Part shown: piece by piece, positions 14,976 to 24,429 of the stretch
How the letters are laid out: every line of letters starts with the position of its first letter
How positions within the stretch are numbered: position 1 is the first letter of the stretch
From: Nocardiopsis sp. FIRDI 009
Lineage (GTDB): Bacteria; Actinomycetota; Actinomycetes; Streptosporangiales; Streptosporangiaceae
DNA: 64,000 nucleotides
Reading direction: 5' to 3'
Assembly: GCF_003386285.1 (NCBI RefSeq)
Contig: NZ_QPNC01000011.1
Location: 1-64,000, forward strand
Notes under the pieces: model-generated
What the model was told of the DNA's origin: nothing
Databases searched by the model: none
The model's input: only the letters and a program-made list of their open reading frames with translations
Translations under genes and position numbers: made by a program

Positions 14976-16082
14976 ATGCGCACCGAACCGGTGACGATGT
15001 TCCTCTGCGGTGACGTGATGCTCGGGCGCGGCGTGGACCAGATCCTGCCGCACCCCGGCGACCCGGCGCTGGAGGAGTACTACGTCCGGGACGCACGCGG
15101 CTACGTCGAACTGGCCGAGCGGGCCAACGGCCCGATCCCGCGCCCCGTCGACTTCGCCTGGCCGTGGGGCGAGGCGCTCGACGTTCTGGCGGACGCCTCC
15201 CCCGACGCCCGGGTGCTGAACCTGGAGACCAGCGTGACCCGCGACGGGGAGTTCGCGCCGGGCAAGGGCATCCACTACCGCATGCACCCCGACAACCTCC
15301 CGTGCCTGGCGGCGGTGCGTCCGGACGTGTGCTCCCTCGCCAACAACCACGTCATGGACTTCGGACCGCGCGGGCTGGAGGACACGCTCGACTCCCTGGC
15401 CGCCGCGGGACTGCGCTTCGCGGGGGCGGGACGCGGCGCCGCGGCGGCCCGCGCCCCGGCGGCGGTGGATCTGGACGGGGGCGGTCGGATCCTGGTCACC
15501 GCCTTCGGGACGGCGTCGACCGGCATCCCGCCCGCCTGGGCGGCGCGCGAGGACCGGCCGGGCGTCCACCTCGTGCCCGAGAACGCGGAACTGGCCGTAC
15601 CGGGGATCGCCGAACGGGTGCGGCGGGAGCGCGGCCCGCGCGACGTGGTCGTCGCCTCGGTGCACTGGGGCACCAACTGGGGCTACGACGTCACGGAGCA
15701 GACGGACCTGGCCCACGCGCTGGTCGACGGCGGAGTGGACGTGGTGCACGGCCACTCCTCGCACCACCCCCGGCCGATCGAGGTCTACCGCGACCGGCTC
15801 GTCCTGTACGGCTGCGGCGACTTCGTCAACGACTACGAGGGCATCCAGGGCTACGAGCGCTACCGGGACGACCTCCGGCTGATGTACCTGGTGTCCGTCG
15901 CCCCGGGCAGCGGGCGGCTGCTCTCCCTGCGGATGGTGCCCCTGCGGTCGCGGCGGATGCGCCTGGAACCGGCCTCCCCCCAGGACGCGCGGTGGCTCCA
16001 GGAGACCCTCGACGACGTCTCCCGCGACCTCGGCTCCCGGGTCGTCCCCGAGGCCGACGGACTCGCCCTGCGGTGGACCTGA
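14976..16082 (+). CDS. CapA-family metallophosphatase-like protein
   Basis: 368 aa, PGA_cap/CapA family. Typical blocks are FLCGDVMLGRGVDQIL (residues 9-24, metal-ligand D), NLETSVT, SLANNHVMDFG, VASVHWGTNWGYDV and HGHSSHHPRPIEVY. The family shares the calcineurin-like metallophosphoesterase fold and is linked to poly-gamma-glutamate export or attachment in Bacillus; many members have unknown substrates. Start MRTEPVTMFLCGD at ATG 14976 is chosen because homology begins there and AAG-rich bases precede it. No signal peptide, so it is probably cytosolic. Confidence 0.85.
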   Translation: MRTEPVTMFLCGDVMLGRGVDQILPHPGDPALEEYYVRDARGYVELAERANGPIPRPVDFAWPWGEALDVLADASPDARVLNLETSVTRDGEFAPGKGIHYRMHPDNLPCLAAVRPDVCSLANNHVMDFGPRGLEDTLDSLAAAGLRFAGAGRGAAAARAPAAVDLDGGGRILVTAFGTASTGIPPAWAAREDRPGVHLVPENAELAVPGIAERVRRERGPRDVVVASVHWGTNWGYDVTEQTDLAHALVDGGVDVVHGHSSHHPRPIEVYRDRLVLYGCGDFVNDYEGIQGYERYRDDLRLMYLVSVAPGSGRLLSLRMVPLRSRRMRLEPASPQDARWLQETLDDVSRDLGSRVVPEADGLALRWT

Positions 16083-16086
16083 CCCG

Positions 16087-16619
16087 TCACACGGCCCCGG
16101 GCCGGGGAGCCGCGGCCCGGCCCCAGCGCTCGCGGATGAGCCGTGCGCGGTGGTCGGAGCGCCGCACAGCGGTGACGATGACGATCACCAGGCCCGCGAC
16201 GAATCCCAGGAGACCGATGCCGGGGAACGGCCCGAAGGCGAGGCGGACTTTCCGGCGAACGACGTGCCGTGTTCCAGGTCGGCGACGGCGTAGCGGTCCT
16301 CGGAGTGGGAGGTGCTGGAGCACTCGATGACGTACTCGCCCGGCCCGCTCGTGTCGATCGCGCCGTGAAGACTCCAGCCGCCGTCCCCGGAGGAGATCCG
16401 GTACTCGTTGTCCACCGGGGTGATGAGCCGGTCCCGCGCCTCGAACCCGTAGGGCGCGGAGGTCACCTCGCGGGCGTCGCCGGTCGTGGAGTGCGAGACG
16501 TACGGGCCCCAGGCGTTCTCCTCACCCTCGGCCACCTCGAAGGACATGCTTCCCTCGTGCTGGGTCTGGGCCACGAACTCCGGGAGCCGAACCGCCGGGG
16601 AGAAGGCCGCGACGAACAC
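16087..16619 (-). pseudogene. Two-TM membrane protein, frameshifted
   Basis: From about 16619 the frame encodes a partial helix, VFVAAFSPAV, then RLPEF and an external domain ending YAVADLEHGTSFAG. At about 16245 the reading must shift to continue with the second helix (LLGFVAGLVIVIVTAV) and basic tail RRSDHRARLIRERW, ending at 16087. The order matches the intact paralogue at 18649-19287 (RLPEF, VADIGDG..TF, second helix, RRGRHKRRLIGER). A stop (TGA near 16669) also cuts the expected upstream helix. It is a decayed gene or carries sequencing errors. Confidence 0.6.
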
Positions 16620-16796
16620 GCCGATCGCGAGCGCGACGCCGACCGGGATGGTGAGCCCGCCGCTCCGGAATCAGCGTGCCCCGGGCCGCGGTTCCCTCCT
16701 GTCGACGGTGGGCGTGGGAGCGCGGTGGGGGGCGAGGTGAGAACGGGGACGCACGCGGACGAGTCCGTCACCTCGTGGTGGCCGTCGGTGGCCCCG

Positions 16797-18011
16797 TCAC
16801 GCCGTCCGGGTGGGCACGCGGTCCCGCCACAGCACGGTGGCGGCCCCCGCCGCGCCGAGCGCCAGCAGCGCGAACACCCCCAGCGTGAGCGGCTGCCCCG
16901 CGCGCGCTCCCAGCCACCCCGCCAGGGGGTAGGTGAGCAGGAAGCAGGCGTGGGAGAGGGCGAACTGGGCGGCGAACAGCGACGGGAGGGGGTGGGAGCC
17001 GCCCGTGCGGCGCAGCAGGCGGCCGGTGGGGGTGAGCACGAGCGACGTGCCCGCGCCGAGGAGACACCAGCAGGCGAGCAGCCCCGGCCACGCCGCGGTC
17101 CCGGTCGCCTCCGACAGTGTGAGGGCGGCGCCGGCCAGGCCGAGGGCGAGGACGAACCCGGCGGGCAGCATCACCGGGCGGTCCCCGGTCCGCTCCAGGA
17201 CCCGGGGCAGCAGCAGGGCCACCGCCATCGACCCGGCGCCGAACGCGCCCAGCGCCAGAGCCACCGCCGACTGCTCCCGGCCCAGGCCGTCCCGCACGAT
17301 GACCACCGTGTTGACGAGGACGACGGCGGTCGCGGAGGCCACCGCGAGGTTCATGGCCAGCAGGGCGCGGAGCCGGGGGACGCGCAGGAACGGGCCGACG
17401 CCCAGCAGCGAGCCGTTCCGGGCGGGCGCCTCCTCGGCGCGGCCGCCCGGCAGGGGCGCCGCGAGGACCAGGACGGACGCGGCGAGGAACCCGGCCCCGG
17501 TGCCGAGGAACAGGGTGTCGTATCCGACCACGGTGAGCAGGGCGGCCGCGATGAGGGGGCTGGCGAGGCTCTCCAGGTCGTAGGCGAGCCGGGACAGGGA
17601 GAGGGCCCGGGTGTAGTCGCGCTCGTCGGTCAGGACGTCGGGGATCGTGGCCTGGAAGACGGGGGTGAACGCGGCCGAGGCCGTCTGGAGCAGCAGGATC
17701 AGCAGGTAGACCTGCCACACCTGGTCGACCAGGGGGAGCCCCAGGGCGCAGACCGCGCGCAGGGCGCTGGCGGCGGCCAGGAAGGCGCGGCGGGGGAGCC
17801 GGGCGGCCACGGCGCCGACCAGTGGCGACACGCTGACGTAGGCCACCATCTTGATGGTCAGCGCGGTGCCCAGGACGGTGCCGGCGTCGGCGCCCGCGAG
17901 GTCGTAGGCGAGCAGGCCGAGGGCGACGGTGGCCAGACCGGTGCCGAGCAGGGCGAGCACCTGGGCGGTGAACAGGCGGCGGTAGGCCGGGTGGGCGAGG
18001 ACGCGGAGCAT
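16797..18011 (-). CDS. MFS transporter under ArsR control
   Basis: 404 aa from MLRVLAHPAYRRLFTAQVLALLG, with about 12 predicted helices. Residues 1-180 are the first bundle (LVGAVAARLPRRAFLA for motif A). The opening HPAYRRLFTAQVLALLGTGL is typical of the drug/metal MFS proteins that pair with ArsR regulators. The ATG at 18011 lies 38 bp downstream of the 26-bp palindrome; a longer frame would read through that operator. Likely an efflux pump; substrate unknown. Confidence 0.82.
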   Translation of the reverse strand: MLRVLAHPAYRRLFTAQVLALLGTGLATVALGLLAYDLAGADAGTVLGTALTIKMVAYVSVSPLVGAVAARLPRRAFLAAASALRAVCALGLPLVDQVWQVYLLILLLQTASAAFTPVFQATIPDVLTDERDYTRALSLSRLAYDLESLASPLIAAALLTVVGYDTLFLGTGAGFLAASVLVLAAPLPGGRAEEAPARNGSLLGVGPFLRVPRLRALLAMNLAVASATAVVLVNTVVIVRDGLGREQSAVALALGAFGAGSMAVALLLPRVLERTGDRPVMLPAGFVLALGLAGAALTLSEATGTAAWPGLLACWCLLGAGTSLVLTPTGRLLRRTGGSHPLPSLFAAQFALSHACFLLTYPLAGWLGARAGQPLTLGVFALLALGAAGAATVLWRDRVPTRTA

Positions 18012-18048
18012 GGGCGGGGCTCCCGGGGTCGGCGGCAGATGAGAGAAG

Positions 18049-18074
18049 TATATGTGCGCACTTGCGCACATATA
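18049..18074. promoter_or_regulatory. 26-bp palindromic ArsR/SmtB-type operator
   Basis: Perfect inverted repeat TATATGTGCGCA-CT-TGCGCACATATA. It sits 38 bp upstream of the MFS start and in the divergent gap to an ArsR-family gene. Both sequence and position fit an ArsR/SmtB operator controlling the MFS gene. Confidence 0.8.
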
Positions 18075-18244
18075 AACCCTTCGGGTTCCGTCCGGTGTCC
18101 GAGGGGACGGCCCCCGCCCCGGTCCTGCCGGGCACACCGTCGTCCGGTGCGGCGGCGCTCCGCCGACGTGTCCGGGGCGCTCGGCGGACGCCGTCCGGCG
18201 CGCGGCGGAGCACGGGTCCGCCGAGCACGCCCTAGACTGCGCGC

Positions 18245-18604
18245 ATGTCCGACCGTGAGCCGCCGTCCGCCCCGAGCCTGTTCCACCCGGAACCCCCGGG
18301 ACCCGAGCGGCTCGCCGTGGCCGCCGACGTCTTCCGCATGCTCTCCGACCCCACGCGCCTGGGCCTGCTGTGGACCCTGGCCCAGGGCGAGGCCGACGTC
18401 GGCCGGCTCACCGAGGCGAGCGGGGCCTCGCGCACGGCCGTGTCACAGCACCTGGCCAAGCTCCGGCTCGCGGGCCTGGTGGAGGCGCGCCGCGAGTCCC
18501 GACACTCGATCTACCGCATGCGCGACGGCCACCTGCGCCGACTGGTCCTGGAGGCGCTCAACCACGCCGACCACGTCGTCACCGGCGAGCCGCCGCACGA
18601 GTGA
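18245..18604 (+). CDS. ArsR/SmtB-family repressor
   Basis: 119 aa winged-helix regulator: VFRMLSDPTRLGLLWTLAQGEADVGRLTEASGASRTAVSQHLAKLRLAGLVEARRESRHSIYRM covers the full ArsR domain (residues about 25-95). The C-terminal helix ends NHADHVVTGEPPHE, so His residues near the end could bind metal, as in CmtR/NmtR-like proteins. The classical CxC metal site is absent. It is divergent from the MFS gene, with the palindromic operator between them. A TAGACT box ten bases upstream suggests a near-leaderless transcript. Confidence 0.85.
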   Translation: MSDREPPSAPSLFHPEPPGPERLAVAADVFRMLSDPTRLGLLWTLAQGEADVGRLTEASGASRTAVSQHLAKLRLAGLVEARRESRHSIYRMRDGHLRRLVLEALNHADHVVTGEPPHE

Positions 18605-18648
18605 CCCCGGCGCTCCGCCGCCGGGCCGGAACCGGCGGCGGCGCACGG

Positions 18649-19287
18649 CTACCCCCGGTGCGGCGGCCGGGCGCGTTCGCCGATCAGGCGCCGCTTGTGC
18701 CGTCCCCGGCGCACCCCCGTGACGACGAGGATCGGTCCGCCCACCGCGAGGGCCACGAGCACCCCGCCGCCGATCGCGGCGAACGCGCCGAGCACGTTGG
18801 TGACGAAGGTCCGGCCGCCGTCGCCGATGTCGGCGACCGCGTGGACGGTGTCCTGCCCGCCGTCGCACGCGAGCGTGTACTCACCGCCGCCGGCGGTCTC
18901 GGCGGCGCCCACCAGCGACCAGCTCTCCGAGCCGGTCTCGACGTCGTGGCCGTAGGGCGGGAAGGAGAACGCGCGCTCCCCGCCGTCGGGGAGGACCAGG
19001 ACGCAGGCGTCGGCGTCGGCGCCCGCCGGGCTGGTGTACAGGCCCAGCTGCCGGACCCCGTCGCCGACGGTGAACACGACCTCCCCGGGGTCGCGCAGTT
19101 CCGCCTCGAACTCGGGCAGCCGCAGCGTCTGGAACACCGCCCAGACGAACCCGGCGAAGCCCCCGAGGAGTCCGGTCGCGACCACCGCCGCGCCGACCGC
19201 GTACCACAGGCGGCGCGGACGCAGCTCGCGGGGGTCGATCACGGGGCCCGTCGGGTGACCGGGCGGATGCGGGTACGGAACGGACAC
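18649..19287 (-). CDS. Two-TM membrane protein with external domain
   Basis: 212 aa from GTG 19287 (VSVPYPHPPGHPTG), preceded by GAGGAGG. A Pro-rich cytosolic start leads to a first helix (LWYAVGAAVVATGLLGGFAGFVWAV), an external domain of about 105 aa (RLPEFEAELRDPGEVVFTVGDGV...YTLACDGGQDTVHAVADIGDGG) and a second helix (NVLGAFAAIGGGVLVALAVGGPILVV), then a basic tail. It is the intact paralogue of 16087-16619 and resembles 5705-6205 in layout. Function unknown. Confidence 0.7.
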   Translation of the reverse strand: MSVPYPHPPGHPTGPVIDPRELRPRRLWYAVGAAVVATGLLGGFAGFVWAVFQTLRLPEFEAELRDPGEVVFTVGDGVRQLGLYTSPAGADADACVLVLPDGGERAFSFPPYGHDVETGSESWSLVGAAETAGGGEYTLACDGGQDTVHAVADIGDGGRTFVTNVLGAFAAIGGGVLVALAVGGPILVVTGVRRGRHKRRLIGERARPPHRG

Positions 19288-19548
19288 CGTCGCCTCCTCG
19301 TCTGCGGATGGGTTCGACCGGTGTGACGGGACGGAGGCCGCGTCGGTTCGCTCCGGCGCGTGCCCGTCGGGGCGCGGGGAACGGCTGGGTGTTCGTCCAC
19401 CTCGGGCGTTTCGACGCCCGGACGGCGCGGGGTTCCGGGCGCGGATCCCCCACACCCCTTGCCAAGCCGCGCGGGCGCGGTTTCACTCGGGGTGACGGAT
19501 CGGGCCGACATCGTGGCCCGCCACCGTGCGGGCGAGGGGAGACACCGG

Positions 19549-20835
19549 ATGGCCGACGGGTGGAACGCGTGGCCGCGGGGCGCCGACCCCGACACCCTGC
19601 GCCGCGACGTGGCGGCGGCGCACGAGCGCTTCACCGACTCCGGGCGGGTCGGCGAGCGGGTCCGCGCCGTCGTCGGGGACTCCTGGCGGCGCAGCGCCCG
19701 GCACGGCGTCGACCCCGACCGGACGACCCCCCGCGTGGAACTCACCGGCCACGCCCTGCGCGACCACCGCGCCGCCCACCCGCTCGCCCCCGTCATGCCC
19801 CTGCTCCGCCGGCTCCTCGTGGACGCCGCCCCCGACCCCCAGATCGTCGCGGTCGGTGACGCCTCCGGCCGGATCCTGTGGGTCGAGGGCGACCACCGGC
19901 TGCGGGACAGCGCCGAGGACATGTGCTTCGTCGAGGGCGCCAACTGGCACGAGCGGTCGGCGGGGACCAACGCGCCCGGCGTCGCCCTCGCCCTCGACCA
20001 CGAGGTCCAGGTCTTCGCCAGCGAGCACTTCGCCCGGGGCGTGCACCGCTGGAGCTGCTCGGCGGCGCCCCTGCACGACCCCGACACCGGCGCCCTGCTC
20101 GGCTTCCTCGACCTCACCGGGGAGGACCACGTCGCCTCGCCGTACGCGCTGGCCCTGGTCCGCACCGCCGCGGCGGCGGCCGAGGCCGAACTGCGCGCGC
20201 TCCGGCTCGGCGGTCGCCTGCCCCGGCCGAGGCCCGCGGCCGGATCCGACCTCCCGGCCCCGGACCGGGCCCGCCTGAGCGTCCTCGGGCGTGACCGCGC
20301 CGAACTCGCCCTCGACGGCCGGACCGTCGCGCTCAGCCTCCGCCACGCCGAGATCCTGCTGCTGCTCTCCCGCAGCCCCGGCGGCCTGACCGGCGCCGCC
20401 CTCGGAGCCCGACTGCACGAACGCGACGCCGCACCGGTCACCGTCCGCGCGGAGCTGGCGCGCCTGCGGCGGCTGCTCGGCCCGGGGCTGCTGGACTCGC
20501 GCCCCTACCGCCTGTGCCGCCCGGTGCGGACCGACGTCGACGACGTGCGCCGCCACCTCGCGGCCGGAGACCACCGGCGCGCCCTGGACGCCTGCCCCGG
20601 CCCCGTCCTGCCGAGCTCCGAGGCGCCGGGCGTGGTGGAGGTCCGCGACGCCCTCCAGGCCGAGGTGTGCGCGGTCCTGACCGACCACGCCTCCCCCGAC
20701 GTGCTGCTGGCCTGGGCCGAGCGGCCCGGTTGGCGCGACGACCCCCGGGCCGTGGCGGCGGCGCTCGGCGCGGCCCGCCCCGACACTCCCAGGCACGCCG
20801 CCCTGCGCGGTCGGCTTCGCTGGCTCGGCGGCTGA
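19549..20835 (+). CDS. GAF-domain regulator of aldehyde dehydrogenase
   Basis: 428 aa from ATG 19549 with a GAGGGGAG ribosome site; an upstream GTG (19492) would add 19 residues with a poor site. The GAF-like sensory region spans about residues 60-205 (VVGDSWRRSARHGVDP... WHERSAGTNAPGVALALDHEVQVFASEHFARGVHRWSCSAAPLHDPDTGALLGFLDLTG), as in AcoR-type activators. The sigma-54 AAA domain is missing. Instead the C-terminal half carries a winged-helix-like segment (LSLRHAEILLLLSRSPGGLTGAAL...VTVRAELARLRRLLG). It lies directly upstream of the ALDH gene it probably controls. Confidence 0.75.
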   Translation: MADGWNAWPRGADPDTLRRDVAAAHERFTDSGRVGERVRAVVGDSWRRSARHGVDPDRTTPRVELTGHALRDHRAAHPLAPVMPLLRRLLVDAAPDPQIVAVGDASGRILWVEGDHRLRDSAEDMCFVEGANWHERSAGTNAPGVALALDHEVQVFASEHFARGVHRWSCSAAPLHDPDTGALLGFLDLTGEDHVASPYALALVRTAAAAAEAELRALRLGGRLPRPRPAAGSDLPAPDRARLSVLGRDRAELALDGRTVALSLRHAEILLLLSRSPGGLTGAALGARLHERDAAPVTVRAELARLRRLLGPGLLDSRPYRLCRPVRTDVDDVRRHLAAGDHRRALDACPGPVLPSSEAPGVVEVRDALQAEVCAVLTDHASPDVLLAWAERPGWRDDPRAVAAALGAARPDTPRHAALRGRLRWLGG

Positions 20836-20896
20836 CCCGCCGCGCCGCCCCGTCCAGCTCCCGGCCGCGCCGGCGCAACGTGCCCGCAACGTCGTG

Positions 20897-20910
20897 GTGA
20901 CTAGCGTCAC
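20897..20910. promoter_or_regulatory. Inverted repeat upstream of aldehyde dehydrogenase
   Basis: GTGAC-TAGC-GTCAC, 60 bp upstream of the ALDH start and after the GAF regulator gene. A plausible binding site for that regulator, judged on position and symmetry only. Confidence 0.35.
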
Positions 20911-20970
20911 GTCCCGCAAGCTGCGGCGCCGGGCCCGGACTCCGGCGCCGACGGAGACGAGGAGTCAGTC

Positions 20971-22493
<1,523 letters not shown>

Positions 22494-22494
<1 letters not shown>

Positions 22495-22886
22495 TGCCCG
22501 TCCCCGCGGACGGCGCGGGGGCGGAACGGGTGGCGGTCACCGACGAGGCCGCCGCCCTGCTCCGCGACCTGCGCGCCGAGCACGGACCGCTCATGTTCCA
22601 CCAGTCCGGCGGCTGCTGCGACGGCAGCTCCCCGATGTGCTATCCGGCGGGGGAGTTCCGCACCGGCGCCTCGGACGTCCATCTGGGCGACCTTGAGGTC
22701 GGCGGACCCGAACCGGTGCCGGTGTGGATGTCCCGGTCCCAGTTCGAGCTGTGGCGGCACACCCACCTGACCATCGACGTCGTCCCGGGGCGCGGGGCGG
22801 GGTTCTCCCTGGAGGCGCCGACGGGGCGGCGCTTCCTCATCCGCTCCCGCCTGATGACCGACGAGGAGGCCGAACGGCTGGCGTGA
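22494..22886 (+). CDS. DUF779 protein
   Basis: 130 aa with the hallmark DUF779 block GPLMFHQSGGCCDGSSPMCYPAGEF (residues 30-54), cysteine-rich and possibly metal binding. Another conserved segment is VWMSRSQFELWRHTHLTIDVVPGRGAGFSLEAP. DUF779 genes regularly follow acetaldehyde-type aldehyde dehydrogenases, and the TGATG overlap shows coupling here. Its biochemical role is not established; an accessory to aldehyde oxidation is the usual guess. Confidence 0.85.
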
Positions 22887-22972
22887 GCCGATCCGTTCCC
22901 AGGACAGGTCACCCGGGGGGTTACCGTTCGGGCGTCGGCAGGGTGCTCATGGATGGGGCCGCGCCGCGGGCG

Positions 22973-22998
22973 TCCGTTGAGGGTGGTGGCGGGTGACG
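22973..22998 (-). repeat. Solo copy of the 7609-7757 dispersed repeat
   Basis: TCCGTTGAGGGTGGTGG and the following GGG-GACG match the reverse complement of the 54-bp repeat core at 24 of 26 positions. It is intergenic, between DUF779 and the end of the Mrp operon. The rest of this 162-bp gap shows no gene. Confidence 0.6.
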
Positions 22999-23048
22999 GG
23001 CGGGCCAGAGCGAAGCGGAGGCCCCGAAAATACCGCCCGCCCGCGGTC

Positions 23049-23456
23049 TCACGCCTGGCGGTCCCCCGACTCCCCCGGGGGGGCGCCGCCCCGCCGCTCG
23101 GCGATCCGCTCGGCCAGCTCGTCGCTCACCAGCAGGTCGTCGCGGATCCGCCCGGTCCGGTAGGCCACCCGGGAGGCGATGTGCCCCGCCACCGGCACCG
23201 TCAGCACCTGGAAGAGCCCCACCAGGACCAGCGTGCCCGTGTTGAACACCCCGGTCTCCTGCGGGGCGATGCGCAGACCGATCCCGACCAGGACGAGGAG
23301 CAGCCCCAGCACCTGGGGCTTGGCCGCCGTGTGCATCCGGGACAGCAGGTCCGGGAAGCGCACCAGGCCGACCCCGGCCACCAGGGACAGCGCCGCCCCG
23401 ACCAGCAGGCACAGCACCGCGATCCAGTCCAGGACCGCGACCAGTTGCTCGCTCAC
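23049..23456 (-). CDS. mrpG: Mrp antiporter subunit G
   Basis: 135 aa, GTG start overlapping the MrpF stop (GTGA). Three predicted helices: LDWIAVLCLLVGAALSLVAGVGLVRF, KPQVLGLLLVLVGIGL and TLVLVGLFQVLTVPVAGHI. FPDLLSRMHTAAKPQVLG is the MrpG signature. The family is typically ~115 aa; a polar C-terminal tail adds the rest. It is the last gene of the six-gene Mrp Na+/H+ antiporter operon, which acts as one membrane complex. Confidence 0.9.
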   Translation of the reverse strand: MSEQLVAVLDWIAVLCLLVGAALSLVAGVGLVRFPDLLSRMHTAAKPQVLGLLLVLVGIGLRIAPQETGVFNTGTLVLVGLFQVLTVPVAGHIASRVAYRTGRIRDDLLVSDELAERIAERRGGAPPGESGDRQA

Positions 23457-23797
23457 GCGTTCCTCCCCCTCCCGTCGGCGCCCGCCGCGCCCCCGGGGCC
23501 CTCCCGCCCTCCGGCGGCGGACCCCCGCAGGTGTTCGCCCAGGTGGCGGCGGGCCACGAACTTGGACACGCTGACCGAGCTCACGAACCCGATCAACGAC
23601 AGCACCAGCAGGATGGGCAGCACCGACGGGTCGCGGTTGACCGCGGCGTAGGCGCCGATGCCGGTGAGCGCCGAGGCCACGAGCACGTCGACGGACAGCG
23701 CCCGGTCCAGGATGCTGGGCCCCAGCATCAGGCGGGCCGTGCTGAGCAGGGCGGCCAGCCCGAGCAGCACGGCGATGGCGATCCACAGGACGGTCAC
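23453..23797 (-). CDS. mrpF: Mrp antiporter subunit F
   Basis: 114 aa with three predicted helices (TVLWIAIAVLLGLAALLS, ILDRALSVDVLVASALTGIGAY, VLPILLVLSLIGFVSSVSVSKF). RLMLGPSILDRALSVD is typical of MrpF. A charged Gly-rich tail of ~25 aa extends it. GTG start overlaps the MrpE stop; its own stop overlaps the MrpG start. Confidence 0.9.
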   Translation of the reverse strand: MTVLWIAIAVLLGLAALLSTARLMLGPSILDRALSVDVLVASALTGIGAYAAVNRDPSVLPILLVLSLIGFVSSVSVSKFVARRHLGEHLRGSAAGGREGPGGAAGADGRGRNA

Positions 23798-24429
23798 GCG
23801 CCCCCCTTCCCGACCACCGGAGCGGCCTCCAGATCGGCGATGTCCTGACGGGTCCCGACGGCGCGCACGATCCGCTCCTCCAACCGAAGCGCCCCCCTGC
23901 GGGCCCGCTCGGTCCCCGCCTCGTCGATCGCGCCGAGGACGTGCACGTACAGCACCCGGTTCGGCTGTTCGACCTCCACGACCACGCTCCCGGGGATCAC
24001 GGACAGGGCGATCGACGTGAACACGAGCATGAGGTCGGAGTCGGTGCGCAGCCGCACCGCGATCACGGAGCTGCGCACCGGCGGGCCGGGCGCGAACACG
24101 TACCGGGTGACCTGGAAGCTGGCCACGACCATGTCCACGGCGACGAACCCCAGCAGCCGCAGCGCGCTCAGCGGGCGCAGCCGCAGCCCCGGACCGAGCG
24201 GTGGCAACGGGAACACCACCATGATCAGTACCGACACCCCGAACCCCAGCACTGCCAGCCCCAGTGACTCCTCCCGCCACTGGAACCCGTTGAACAGCAC
24301 CACCCACACCAGGGTCATGCCGAGCGCGACCGGCAGCTGCACCTTGCCCAGTCGGCGGCGTACCGCCCGCAGGCCCCGGCCGCCGCCGGTCACGGGCCCC
24401 TCCGGCCGACGCGGTTCCTCCACGGTCAT
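23794..24429 (-). CDS. mrpE: Mrp antiporter subunit E
   Basis: 211 aa. After a basic cytosolic N terminus come helices LPVALGMTLVWVVLFNGF and LAVLGFGVSVLIMVVFPL. The soluble domain then carries the MrpE hallmarks VIAVRLRTDSDLMLVFTSIALSVIPGSVVVEV and LYVHVLGA. ATG start overlaps the MrpD stop. Required for assembly or stability of the Mrp complex in studied bacteria. Confidence 0.9.
   Translation of the reverse strand: MTVEEPRRPEGPVTGGGRGLRAVRRRLGKVQLPVALGMTLVWVVLFNGFQWREESLGLAVLGFGVSVLIMVVFPLPPLGPGLRLRPLSALRLLGFVAVDMVVASFQVTRYVFAPGPPVRSSVIAVRLRTDSDLMLVFTSIALSVIPGSVVVEVEQPNRVLYVHVLGAIDEAGTERARRGALRLEERIVRAVGTRQDIADLEAAPVVGKGGA

Noticed and set aside
16269-18722. 817-codon open frame on the plus strand across the MFS and ArsR region
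   Set aside because: Low-complexity Gly/Arg/Glu/Gln translation typical of antisense shadow; it runs opposite to a clear MFS gene and through the operator.
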